54,732 bases of DNA, taken from an uncultured Candidatus Melainabacteria bacterium. GTDB taxonomy: Bacteria; Cyanobacteriota; Vampirovibrionia; Gastranaerophilales; Gastranaerophilaceae. A program made the position numbers and the translations under genes. The stretch's first letter is position 1. Each line of letters starts with the position of its first letter. The notes beneath the pieces were generated by a model that worked only from the letters and a program-made list of their open reading frames with translations, made no database searches and had not been told where the DNA came from. Positions 17,157 through 25,853 of this stretch are shown piece after piece. Where the stretch lies: the NCBI GenBank assembly GCA_934777245.1, contig CAKVND010000006.1, positions 1 through 54,732 on the forward strand. The letters are read 5' to 3'.

Positions 17157-17273
17157 TTATTAAAAAGCCGGATTGTTTCGGTTCTAACGAACTTCACAAT
17201 GACGTCCAACAAGTAGTCTCACGTCTTGTCTTTGCGAAAGCGGTTAGCCTAAAGCAATCCGGCATTTTATTAA
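17157..17273. repeat. R2 interspersed repeat, copy C (internally deleted)
   Basis: Begins TAAAAAGCCGGATTG and ends CAATCCGGCATTTTATTAA, a near-perfect inverted pair of ends. The interior shares GTCCAACAAGTAGTCTCACG with copy D in inverted orientation. It lies between the convergent AAA+ gene and the 942-residue protein gene and may serve as a terminator. Confidence 0.75.
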
Positions 17274-20102
17274 CTATTCTTTTTGCAATTTTTCAGCTTG
17301 TTTTTTTGCTTCATCTGCCGTTTGATATGTTTCTGTTGTTGTCTTTTGTGCGATTACTGTCTTTCCGTCGTTATCATACCAAATTTTTATGCCTCTAAAA
17401 CCTTTTGAAGTCCGATATACACCGAGTTTTGTAGCACTACGTTTTACAGTTTTAGCAATATCGACATTTGCATCATGTTTTTTAATATATGCTTCTTTTG
17501 CACTATCACTATCAAATGTTTTTATTTTGCCTGCATTTTCGGAGAATAGTTGTTCCGGCAAATATAAGTTTGCAGGAATTACATTATCTGAGTACTTAAT
17601 GCCATTTGCGTCCTTAATTGCATGAATAATGTCAATCAATCTAAGACGCGGATTATTCGTTCTACAATCGGCATACAATGATGCTAAGCCTTTCCAAGTA
17701 TGTTTGTTTGCATTATGGTAATTTGCTTCAAGAGGTTTTTCTTCAAATTCTTCTTGCGCAGCAACCCTTGTATTATCTTCAACAGGCGCAGAAACCGGAG
17801 TTACCGAAGTCGTAGAAATTGTTTCTGTAGAAGCCGATGCTTCTCCAACTCCTACAGAATCTGCCGGCTTTGTCTCCGCAGGTTTTTCAGCGCCGGTATT
17901 TTGAGAAACAAGTTGCGCAATTGTGTCAGGATTTTTCATTAAGTTATCTGCACCAATTGCCAATTCATGCTTGTTCAAGAGAGAAGCATCACCGGCAATT
18001 TCATTTAAAGCAGCTTTGTATGCTTCAACATTCCATTTGCCGTCTTTAACGAATTGTTCTGCCAAATTCTTCAAGCTTTCTTTTTGTGCGCTGGTAAGTT
18101 TCTTATCAGCACCAATCAATCGTTTATATTCATTGATATCTTGAGTTTTAAATTGAGTAACTGCAGCAGGAATTTCGCCTTGATCGTCTTGGAATGCATT
18201 CTTTAAGAAGCTCAAGCCATAAGCTAAGCCAATTTGTCTAAACAATACGTCTAACAATTTTCTATCGACTTTAACTTCTGTTGGAACTTTATCACTTGTT
18301 TCACCATGTACTTTAAGTTCAGTAGTGTCGCCTTTTAGACTCTCATGCATATTGAACGATACTCCAACAAGCTTACCGTTATCATAAGTCATTTTGATAT
18401 CTTTAGGATTAATACCTTGTTTCAACAAGCTGTTATACAATTGTCTACCATCAATAGTAACGCCATCCGGAAGTTTTAAGTTAAGATTAACATCAACATT
18501 TTGATTAATCAATGTTTCCAAATTAACTTTTGCAGTGTAAGGAAGTGTTACATCTTGAACGCCATGTCCTGTAAGTTTTGAACTGCTTAGTGCGACACCT
18601 GCAGCCATACCTAACGCCGGCGCAAATGTATCAACGGCTGAATCTAGAGCAATTTTAACCCAGTTTTTGCCTTCAACCTTAAAACCACAAAGCTTAATAA
18701 GTTCTTTAACTTCTTTGTCTGACAATTGTGCACCTGTATCAGCCGCAATTTGGTTAACAATATTTGCAACTTCAGAATACGGATAATAATCCTTTTTCTG
18801 TTTGTTTGCAACTAAGTCTGCCCCAACTCTGTCTCGGATTTTTGTAGCAAGAGGCTTGATATCATACGTTCCATTGTCATTTTTGGTAATCAAACCACCC
18901 TGCAACAAACTTTGAACATTAGCATCATCTTTTACAACATCAGCAAGTTCTTCAAATGTATATTCTTTAGCAGTCTGAACAGCTACATTGTTTTCAATGC
19001 CGACACTTTGGCCTTTGGCTTTTGTTGTTGATGTTTCAAATTTCAACCTATCTGCAGTCGATAATTCACCTCTAAAAACTTTTCTTGTGTACTTGTCATG
19101 ATTATCACCAAGTTCTTTTTTGGCTGCTTTTCTAACTTTTCGATAAGAAGTTAGTTCAGTTTTACCGTTTTGTTTATCCATTGCAGCCCAAGCATCGTTT
19201 CTAGCTTCATTCATAACGACAGTATCTTCAAATTCTTGAATCAAACCGGTTCGTTTTCTCAACGCGTCACCTTTTGTCACACCGGCTTTTTCAGCACCAT
19301 CATGATAATAATCATGATAGTATGAGCCTTTAAATTTTGGATTCTTTTGTATAGCTTCCATCGCGTCTTCACGACTCATCGTTTTACGAAGCGTTGAATA
19401 TTCTTTACCAATATTTGCCATTTCTTTTTGTTTTTGGAAATTTTCAGCAATTAATACAAATTGTTTTAAAACATTCAACTTAAAGTCTTTAAATTGGTCT
19501 TTCTTGTCCAATTCTAAAGCGTCTTTAACTTCACTATAAAGTTTCATGACATCTTTACGAGAATCAAATGTTTTTGAACCCATTGCCAGAGCAACATCAC
19601 GCATAGGCTGAATCAGCGATTTATAATAACCCGCATCGAGTAATTGATTATTTTGCGCTAACTTATCTGCTTGTTCGGTTACAATGTTAACCATGTCTCT
19701 CCAAGATACACCTTCGTCATCAGCCATAACTACAGCTCCTGAAAAAGCATTTGCCAAATTTGTAATCGCAGCTGTTTCCATTGCTTCTTTAACTTTTTTG
19801 CTAGGTTCAACAGTTGTTGTTGCTGTTGTAGTAGAAGCTGGTGTGGCTGTCGCAGAAGCATCTGTTGATGTTGTAGAAGCTTTATCTTCAACTCTGGTTT
19901 GACTGAAATCTGCACCAAAAATATTGTTAATATCTTCGTCAGTTTTGCCTTCTTGTCGAGCTAAATCCTTAAACCTTGCGACTTCAAAAGCAGAATTGAT
20001 TTTGCCATCATTTGCAGTTGCAGCATCTGTATTTTCGCCGTCTGCTTGTTGCGCCCAGAGTTTCCAATCACCAGTTAATTTTGAAATATCTATATTTGTC
20101 AT
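17274..20102 (-). CDS. Large lineage-specific protein with EF-hand-like N-terminus and LysM-like C-terminal region
   Basis: A 942-residue protein of no recognised family. Residues 1-68 (DISK...NDGKIN...DEDINNIFG) match the N-terminal domain of the upstream neighbour. A Thr/Ala-rich linker follows (about 75-100), then a mostly helical charged body, a hydrophobic stretch near 'APALGMAAGVALSS', a second Thr/Ser/Pro linker, and a C-terminal region (HTWKGLASLYADC ... IIHAIKDANGI ... NLYLPEQLF) that resembles a diverged LysM fold. The gene follows its neighbour by 30 nt with an AAGGAGT site, so it is transcribed from the sigma-28 promoter at 22234-22260. An exported or flagellum-associated role is inferred. 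Confidence 0.6.
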   Translation of the reverse strand: MTNIDISKLTGDWKLWAQQADGENTDAATANDGKINSAFEVARFKDLARQEGKTDEDINNIFGADFSQTRVEDKASTTSTDASATATPASTTTATTTVEPSKKVKEAMETAAITNLANAFSGAVVMADDEGVSWRDMVNIVTEQADKLAQNNQLLDAGYYKSLIQPMRDVALAMGSKTFDSRKDVMKLYSEVKDALELDKKDQFKDFKLNVLKQFVLIAENFQKQKEMANIGKEYSTLRKTMSREDAMEAIQKNPKFKGSYYHDYYHDGAEKAGVTKGDALRKRTGLIQEFEDTVVMNEARNDAWAAMDKQNGKTELTSYRKVRKAAKKELGDNHDKYTRKVFRGELSTADRLKFETSTTKAKGQSVGIENNVAVQTAKEYTFEELADVVKDDANVQSLLQGGLITKNDNGTYDIKPLATKIRDRVGADLVANKQKKDYYPYSEVANIVNQIAADTGAQLSDKEVKELIKLCGFKVEGKNWVKIALDSAVDTFAPALGMAAGVALSSSKLTGHGVQDVTLPYTAKVNLETLINQNVDVNLNLKLPDGVTIDGRQLYNSLLKQGINPKDIKMTYDNGKLVGVSFNMHESLKGDTTELKVHGETSDKVPTEVKVDRKLLDVLFRQIGLAYGLSFLKNAFQDDQGEIPAAVTQFKTQDINEYKRLIGADKKLTSAQKESLKNLAEQFVKDGKWNVEAYKAALNEIAGDASLLNKHELAIGADNLMKNPDTIAQLVSQNTGAEKPAETKPADSVGVGEASASTETISTTSVTPVSAPVEDNTRVAAQEEFEEKPLEANYHNANKHTWKGLASLYADCRTNNPRLRLIDIIHAIKDANGIKYSDNVIPANLYLPEQLFSENAGKIKTFDSDSAKEAYIKKHDANVDIAKTVKRSATKLGVYRTSKGFRGIKIWYDNDGKTVIAQKTTTETYQTADEAKKQAEKLQKE

Positions 20103-20132
20103 TTTTGTTTACTCCTTGGTGTTAATTTTGTA

Positions 20133-22184
20133 CTAATCTATGCGTCTGCCACTTAAGTCATACTTTTTACCACCCTTTACAATTACAACTTTGCCGTTTA
20201 GTATGTATTTGCCATCAGGAAGGCCTTGATTACCATCGGTTGTTGTATCTGATATATCGGTTGTATCATGCTTTTTAGCTTTAAGAACGTTATTTAAATC
20301 ACCTATAATACCTTCGTGCTTGCCATCATTTCCGCATTTACATTCACATGTAACTTTACCGGTAACATCGACTGTAACATTTACATCATGGTCTTTAATA
20401 GCCTCAAGCAATTCGTCCATTCTGTCATTGAATAATTTTGATAAATCTTTCAAAACCTGCATTAATTCAGAATCATCGTAACCACCTGTTTGATTTTTTA
20501 GAGCATCTAAAATTTCATTTAATGTAGCTTCTGTTTTTTCATATCTTTCGTCGCCTTTTTGACCTTCGACATTTAGTTTATCTAATATCGCTTTACCTGT
20601 GACGTTAATAAGGTCAAGTTTTCCATCAATGCCGGATAAAAGCTCATTATTTTGTTCGCCTAATTTTATCAATTGTGCTAACATGTTTTCTATACTTGAT
20701 AAGTCCACATTTCCGGAACCATCAACTTTAATATTACCCATTGCGTTAATAATGTCTTTAGTATTTGCGTCCATGTTATCTAAAACTTTGAGCAATAGAC
20801 ATTTTAAATCATCAGTTTTTCCATTACCTTGATTAATTGCTTTTAAAATTGCGGTCAATTGTCCGGAAACATCTGCCCCCAAATCTTTAATAGCATTTAG
20901 AATAGATAAACTCAATTCATTATTTTTAGATGTTTCATTTTTAATTTGTTTTAACAATTCCTTGATATCATCCATACTTGCACCTTGTTGTACAAGCTGA
21001 GTTGCGATATTCAAGAAACCGTTTTTAACTTCATTGCTTACACCGTCTAATTGTGTTTGCATTTCTTTTATTGCATCAAGAATTTTTAGAGCTGTTTCAT
21101 TACTTTTAGATGCTTCACCCTTAATTTGGTCTAATAATTCCTTGATTTCATCCATACTTGCACCTTGTTGTACAAGTTGAGTAACAATATTCAAGAAACC
21201 GTTTTTAACTTCATTGCTTACGCCAGCAAGTTCTTTATTCATCAACTTAATAGCTTCAAGAATTTGTTTGCTGGTTTCATTGCCTTTTGCAACTTCTTCC
21301 AAAATCTTGCCGCTAATTTCTGCGTTCTTAGAAGTATCAGACTCAATTGCTTTTAAGATTTCCATCAAATCATCCATCTTCATGTCGCCAGATTTAATTT
21401 GTGCAAGAATGTTATTTAGTAAATTAACAGTTGTTCCTTGAAATTCACCAAAATCTGCCGATAATTTATTTAATACATTTGTTAATGTATTTAACATAGC
21501 AATCTGGTCTTCTTGATTAGAAGATAGACCTTTAATACCTTCAATAATTTCATCTGTCTTTAAATTCATATTATTAAAGAATTTCAATTGGTCTTCTGCC
21601 ATTTTAATAATAGTACTTTGCAAGTCATCAATTTTTGCATTAGTTTGACCAAGTTGTTCAAGTATTTTGTTCAAAGTCCCTTCGATGCCACTTAAATCAA
21701 CTTTGCCAACGATTTCGTTCAAAATATTTTTAATAAATTCTGCAAGAAATTCTTTAATATCAGTTCCAGGATGTTGGTCCATATAATTCTTAAAGAAATC
21801 GATTAACTTTTGAGTATTTTGGTTTTGGTTTTCTATCAAATCTTGAATTGCGGATTTAAAATCAGCGTTAACTGTTAAATCAATTTTAATATCAGTATTA
21901 ACATTGATTTCAATTTTTACAGAATCACCATCATTAATATCTGCACTCTTTGCTTTAGCTGCTCCTTTTGCATCGTCTGTTTTAACAAAACCCCAAATTT
22001 TATTAACATCATCATCTGACAAATTTCCAGCTTTTTGTTCTTCTTCCAACATTGCTTGGAATACAGTATTTTCTTCTGCTGTGTTAATTTTGCCATCGGA
22101 ATTTGTGTCGCCTCCTGATTGTGCAATCCTTACTTCCGCTGCCTTAATAAATTCGTTTACCTTACTTAAGTCAAAACCTGCCAT
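20133..22184 (-). CDS. Large coiled-coil protein with EF-hand motif, sigma-28 regulated
   Basis: A 683-residue protein starting at ATG 22184 (AAAGGAG upstream, sigma-28 promoter about 50 nt upstream). The longer in-frame extension to 22529 runs through an R2 repeat and is rejected. Near the N-terminus DTNSDGKINTAEE is a full EF-hand calcium loop, followed by DDDVNKIWG shared with the downstream protein. The body is a long heptad-rich coiled coil with duplicated blocks (LVQQGASMDEIKELL and LVQQGASMDDIKELL). Near the end CECKCG and a C-terminal GKYILNGKVVIVKGGKKYDL resemble a small beta module. It is unknown but clearly in the flagellar regulon by promoter; probably a secreted or surface filamentous protein. 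Confidence 0.65.
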   Translation of the reverse strand: MAGFDLSKVNEFIKAAEVRIAQSGGDTNSDGKINTAEENTVFQAMLEEEQKAGNLSDDDVNKIWGFVKTDDAKGAAKAKSADINDGDSVKIEINVNTDIKIDLTVNADFKSAIQDLIENQNQNTQKLIDFFKNYMDQHPGTDIKEFLAEFIKNILNEIVGKVDLSGIEGTLNKILEQLGQTNAKIDDLQSTIIKMAEDQLKFFNNMNLKTDEIIEGIKGLSSNQEDQIAMLNTLTNVLNKLSADFGEFQGTTVNLLNNILAQIKSGDMKMDDLMEILKAIESDTSKNAEISGKILEEVAKGNETSKQILEAIKLMNKELAGVSNEVKNGFLNIVTQLVQQGASMDEIKELLDQIKGEASKSNETALKILDAIKEMQTQLDGVSNEVKNGFLNIATQLVQQGASMDDIKELLKQIKNETSKNNELSLSILNAIKDLGADVSGQLTAILKAINQGNGKTDDLKCLLLKVLDNMDANTKDIINAMGNIKVDGSGNVDLSSIENMLAQLIKLGEQNNELLSGIDGKLDLINVTGKAILDKLNVEGQKGDERYEKTEATLNEILDALKNQTGGYDDSELMQVLKDLSKLFNDRMDELLEAIKDHDVNVTVDVTGKVTCECKCGNDGKHEGIIGDLNNVLKAKKHDTTDISDTTTDGNQGLPDGKYILNGKVVIVKGGKKYDLSGRRID
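20925..21233 (-). repeat. Internal tandem duplication in the coiled-coil gene
   Basis: Two closely similar blocks of about 130 nt (about 20925-21055 and 21105-21233) both contain CATCCATACTTGCACCTTGT and AAGAAACCGTTTTTAACTTC, and encode the repeated VKNGFLNI-x-TQLVQQGASMD unit. They are likely a recent intragenic duplication or kept homogeneous by conversion. Confidence 0.75.
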
Positions 22185-22233
22185 TTTGTAAATCTCCTTT
22201 CGATTTTTATTACAAATCCTACTTTTTCCATGT

Positions 22234-22260
22234 ATATCGGCAAGTTTTGGAAAAACTTTA
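22234..22260 (-). promoter_or_regulatory. Sigma-28 (FliA-type) promoter of the two-gene large-protein operon
   Basis: On the minus strand: TAAAGTTT, 11-nt spacer, GCCGATAT. This matches the known sigma-28 consensus TAAAGTTT-N11-GCCGATAA at 15 of 16 positions with exact spacing. The -10 end is about 50 nt from ATG 22184. Confidence 0.85.
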
Positions 22261-22347
22261 GGATTTTTTGCGATTTTGTTACAAAAATTTACATACTCAT
22301 CTTGATTAATAAACACATGCAAAATATAGTACAGATTCAAAATAATA

Positions 22348-22521
22348 GTTAATAAAAGGCCGAATTGCTTCATTTTACAATAAACTTCCCCGCTTGTAAG
22401 TATCACTACTAATAAGGAAGTGAAGTGTAAAATAGCCTTCACAATGACATGGCGTGAGACTACTTGTTGGACGTCATTGTGAGGTTCATTAGAACCAAAA
22501 CCATCCGGCTTTTTAATAACT
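22348..22521. repeat. R2 interspersed repeat, copy D (near full length)
   Basis: Starts GTTAATAAAAGGCCGAATTG and ends CCGGCTTTTTAATAAC, inverted ends. The left half folds as TTTTACAATAAACTTCC / GGAAGTGAAGTGTAAAA, and the right half contains AATGACATGGCGTGAGAC paired with GTCATTGTGAGG. It separates the sigma-28 operon from comM. Confidence 0.8.
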
Positions 22522-22545
22522 GTTTCCAAATGATTCGTTTTAAAA

Positions 22546-22574
22546 TTGCGTGCAGTAATTTTTTATACTATAAT
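22546..22574 (+). promoter_or_regulatory. Promoter giving a leaderless comM mRNA
   Basis: TTGCGT, 17-nt spacer, TATAAT; the -10 ends 7 nt before ATG 22582. The in-frame TTG at 22546 is the -35 box itself, not a start codon. Confidence 0.75.
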
Positions 22575-22581
22575 ACGTTCA

Positions 22582-24105
22582 ATGGTTACAAAGACAATTA
22601 CAGCCGCGACTGCAGGCATTAATTCTTATCGTGTGGAAGTAGAAGTTGACGTTGCAAACTCTGTGCCAAATATAAGCATAGTAGGTTTGCCGGACAATGC
22701 TGTCACAGAAGCGCGCGAACGTGTACATTCTGCAATAAAAAATTCAGGCTATTCATTTCCTCTCGGGCGAGTCATTGTCAACCTTGCCCCCGCTGATATC
22801 AGAAAAGAAGGTACAAATTTTGATTTACCGATAGCAATTGGTATCCTTAAAGAGCAAGGAATTGATATAAAAGACGATTTAAATACAGGATTTATCGGCG
22901 AACTTTCACTAGATGGCTCACTTAGAAAGATTAACGGAGTTTTACCTTTAGTCAGTGGGCTTAAAGACTCCGGAGTTACAACAGTTTTTGTTCCGTATGA
23001 AAACGCTAAAGAAGCTGCGCTTGTACAAGGTGTAAAAGTTTTTGGCGCAAAACATCTTGGAGATATTGTTAACCATTATTTAGAAACTCCTATTGCTGAG
23101 ACAAAAGTCGATATCAATGAGTATTTAGAATCAAATGCGCAAGTCGATTTTACTTTTGATTTCAAAGATGTTAAAGGACAACAAAAAGCTAAAAAAGCTT
23201 TAGAAATCGCAGCCGCAGGCGGACACAACATACTTATGACAGGTTCTCCGGGGTCTGGCAAAACTCTTATGGCAAAATGTTTTGCTTCAATTTTACCACC
23301 ATTAGAACTGGAAGAAGCGCTGGAACTTACTAAGATTTATAGTATTTGCGGACTTTTGGAACAAGATAAACCGCTTATGACAAATCGTCCATTTAGAGCT
23401 GTGCATCATACAGCTTCACCAAATGGTATTATTGGCGGAGGTTCAAACCCAAAACCCGGTGAAATTACGCTTGCACACAGAGGCGTTTTATTCTTAGATG
23501 AAATGGTTGAATTTCCAAGACAAGTTTTGGAAGTTTTAAGACAACCCCTAGAAGACGGTGAAATTGTAATTTCGAGAGCTAAAAATTCAATAAAATATCC
23601 TGCAAAATTTATGTTGGTAGGCGCAATGAACCCTTGTCCTTGTGGTTTTCTAGGCGATAGAGAAAAACAATGCACCTGTTCGGATTTTCAGATAAAGCGT
23701 TATCAATCAAAGCTTTCAGGGCCTTTGATAGATAGAATTGATTTGGTTGTAAATGTTCCAAGACTTACAACAGAAGAACTTATCAATACTAAAACAAACG
23801 CAGAGCCTTCTTTTGACATAAGACAACGCGTAATTCGAGCACGTAAAATTCAGGCTGAAAGATATAAAAACGAAGGAATTCTAACCAACTCGGAATTAAA
23901 CGCCAAACAGATTAAACAATTCTGTCAGTTAGATAATATGTCTGCGGAATTTTTGAAAGAAGCGGCTCAAAAATACATGCTTTCCGGCAGAAAATTTAAT
24001 AGAATTCTAAAAATGGCTAGAACAATTGCAGATTTAGAAGCTAAAGAAAACATCGAACTCAAACATTTAACACTCGCTTTGCAATACCGAGTTGATATGA
24101 ATTGA
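22582..24105 (+). CDS. comM: ComM/YifB family Mg-chelatase-like AAA+ ATPase
   Basis: A 507-residue helicase-like AAA+ protein. In naturally competent bacteria ComM drives branch migration of incoming DNA during transformation. It has an N-terminal Lon-protease-like domain (residues about 10-160), Walker A GSPGSGKT, Walker B VLFLDEM, the family motif FRAVHHTAS, and a C-terminal Mg-chelatase domain with a cysteine cluster (CPCGFLGD...CTCS). The start is set by the adjacent promoter; there is no Shine-Dalgarno. Pilin-like genes in this window are compatible with a competence role but do not prove it. Confidence 0.92.
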   Translation: MVTKTITAATAGINSYRVEVEVDVANSVPNISIVGLPDNAVTEARERVHSAIKNSGYSFPLGRVIVNLAPADIRKEGTNFDLPIAIGILKEQGIDIKDDLNTGFIGELSLDGSLRKINGVLPLVSGLKDSGVTTVFVPYENAKEAALVQGVKVFGAKHLGDIVNHYLETPIAETKVDINEYLESNAQVDFTFDFKDVKGQQKAKKALEIAAAGGHNILMTGSPGSGKTLMAKCFASILPPLELEEALELTKIYSICGLLEQDKPLMTNRPFRAVHHTASPNGIIGGGSNPKPGEITLAHRGVLFLDEMVEFPRQVLEVLRQPLEDGEIVISRAKNSIKYPAKFMLVGAMNPCPCGFLGDREKQCTCSDFQIKRYQSKLSGPLIDRIDLVVNVPRLTTEELINTKTNAEPSFDIRQRVIRARKIQAERYKNEGILTNSELNAKQIKQFCQLDNMSAEFLKEAAQKYMLSGRKFNRILKMARTIADLEAKENIELKHLTLALQYRVDMN

Positions 24106-24176
24106 AAAATTTGCTAAAATAAGAAAGTACAAAATAATTTGGATTTTAATCCAACAAATAATCAGAGAGGTATTTA

Positions 24177-24890
24177 ATGAAAAATAAAAGAGGATTTACT
24201 CTTGCAGAAGTATTGATTACTATTGGAATACTTGGCATAATAGCTGCTATAACCTTGCCTGCGTTGCATAATGATATTAATAAAAACACATGGGCAACAG
24301 GTCTAAAAACAAACATAGCTATGTTAAATACCGCTTTTAATCAAATTCTTGTAGAAGAAGACGTTAGCGACATACGTGATACAAATCTATGGACTAACAA
24401 CGTTACTTCTGAAGATATTAAAGCCCCGAATGATGATATAAAAAAAGAGATGCAGAAACACTTTAAGATAGAAAAAACTCAAGCAAATTATCCCCAAAAA
24501 GCGTATACGTTATCCGGAGATGAATATAAGAATGAATCAACACGATTTTACTTGGGTAATTCAACAACACTTAACATAGTGTTTAAATATAATCCATCAT
24601 ACAGTGCTTGTACAAGTTCTCAAGAATTTTGCCATCCGGCTGCCGAAATCGTTCTAGACGTAAATGGAGACAAAGGACCAAATACGATGGGAAAAGATAT
24701 GTTCTTATTATTGCTAGGTGAAAATGGCGTAGTATATCCTGCTGGCAGTGATGCGGCTTACAATTATAAAAGCACAACTTATCCTAAATGGGATTCTGAA
24801 GAAGGTTGTAAAGGTAAAGATCCGAAAGAGGTTGACGGAACAGCTTGCGCAGGTAGAGTAGTTGACGAAGGATACAAAATTAATTATTAA
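24177..24890 (+). CDS. Type IV pilin / pseudopilin-like protein
   Basis: A 237-residue prepilin. The class III signal KNKRG|FTLAEVLITIGILG shows the prepilin peptidase site (G before F, Glu at +5) followed by the hydrophobic assembly helix. The globular domain contains two Cys in CTSSQEFC, and DVNGDKGPN, which resembles the calcium-binding loop of GspG-type pseudopilins, then CKG...CAG. It is expected to be inserted in the inner membrane and assembled into a type IV pilus or type II secretion-like pseudopilus. ATG follows AGAGAGG. It sits alone between comM and the acyltransferase gene. Confidence 0.85.
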   Translation: MKNKRGFTLAEVLITIGILGIIAAITLPALHNDINKNTWATGLKTNIAMLNTAFNQILVEEDVSDIRDTNLWTNNVTSEDIKAPNDDIKKEMQKHFKIEKTQANYPQKAYTLSGDEYKNESTRFYLGNSTTLNIVFKYNPSYSACTSSQEFCHPAAEIVLDVNGDKGPNTMGKDMFLLLLGENGVVYPAGSDAAYNYKSTTYPKWDSEEGCKGKDPKEVDGTACAGRVVDEGYKINY

Positions 24891-24950
24891 TTACATTCTG
24901 CAATATTTTTGTGGATTTGTAAATTTTAATTAACATTACCCGTTTAGGTG

Positions 24951-24979
24951 TTCACAAAAGTGGCTGGAATGTGTATTAT
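24951..24979 (+). promoter_or_regulatory. Promoter giving a leaderless acyltransferase mRNA
   Basis: TTCACA, 17-nt spacer, TATTAT. The -10 ends 6 nt before ATG 24986, placing the transcript start at the A of ATG. Confidence 0.7.
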
Positions 24980-24985
24980 AGTTAT

Positions 24986-25804
24986 ATGATAAACTTAGAG
25001 GATTTATATTCGGAAGTTCCGCCTACGAAATTAAGAAACATCGACGAAAAGTTTCGTCCGGCGCAGACTTCACCTTTTTGGTTATGGGTGGCAGATAGAT
25101 TTTTTTATGGAATGCTAGAAAATCGTTTTTACGCATTTCGTTTTAAAGGCGCTGAAAATTTTTATAAGAAAGATCCGGAAACTCCGGTTATAATGTTTGC
25201 ACCTCATAGCAACTGGTGGGATGGAATTGTTGGCTATAATATTTGCAACAGAATTTTCAAAAAAGAAATTCGTTTAATGGTAGAAGAACTTAACCGTTTC
25301 CCACTTCTTAGACGTGGCGGTGCGTTTAATGTTAACAAAAAATCAGCTCAAGCTTCTATGGAAGCTTTAAAATACTCTGTTGAAGTTGTTGGCAATACGA
25401 ATAACATTCTATATATATTTCCACAAGGAATTATTAAACCACCAAATTATAGACCAATTGAGTTTCAATCAGGTTTAACTTATATTGCGGAAAAAGCTGC
25501 GAAAAAATATGGCAAAGTTGCACTTATGCCGATTGCTGTGAACTATATGTTTTTAAGAGATAATCGTCCGGAAGTTCTTGTTGAAATTGGTGAACCAATT
25601 GAATTAAACAGCGATAAACCAAATAGAAAAGAATATACAGAATTTTTAGCACATAAATTACAAGATTTGTGCGATAAACAGTTCTATGATATTAGTCAAG
25701 GACATTTTCAAGGGTATGATACACTGTTCCAGCGTAAGTTAAAATGGTATCGTAGAATAGAGCAACGTTTGAAAAAAATTGACGTTAAAGGTTCTGGAGT
25801 TTAA
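24986..25804 (+). CDS. PlsC-like lysophospholipid acyltransferase
   Basis: A 272-residue 1-acyl-glycerol-3-phosphate-acyltransferase-type enzyme of phospholipid synthesis, at the inner membrane. The HX4D motif is HSNWWD (within APHSNWWDG), and IFPQG is the family's second substrate motif. The start at ATG 24986, rather than the in-frame upstream ATG, is indicated by the promoter. The gene is monocistronic and ends at a strong bidirectional terminator shared with the convergent oxoamine synthase gene. The acyl donor and exact acceptor are not determinable. Confidence 0.85.
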   Translation: MINLEDLYSEVPPTKLRNIDEKFRPAQTSPFWLWVADRFFYGMLENRFYAFRFKGAENFYKKDPETPVIMFAPHSNWWDGIVGYNICNRIFKKEIRLMVEELNRFPLLRRGGAFNVNKKSAQASMEALKYSVEVVGNTNNILYIFPQGIIKPPNYRPIEFQSGLTYIAEKAAKKYGKVALMPIAVNYMFLRDNRPEVLVEIGEPIELNSDKPNRKEYTEFLAHKLQDLCDKQFYDISQGHFQGYDTLFQRKLKWYRRIEQRLKKIDVKGSGV

Positions 25805-25817
25805 TAAGATTAGAGAT

Positions 25818-25842
25818 AGGTGCGTTAAATAACGCACCTTTT
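25818..25842. terminator. Bidirectional intrinsic terminator
   Basis: Ten-base-pair stem AGGTGCGTTA / TAACGCACCT with a 2-nt loop, T-run on the plus side, between convergent genes ending at 25804 and 25854. Confidence 0.85.
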
Positions 25843-25853
25843 ATAAATTATTT

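Noticed and set aside
22185..22529. N-terminal extension of the 683-residue coiled-coil protein by 115 codons
   Set aside because: The extension runs through an R2 repeat and across the sigma-28 promoter; ATG 22184 has AAAGGAG and the promoter just upstream.
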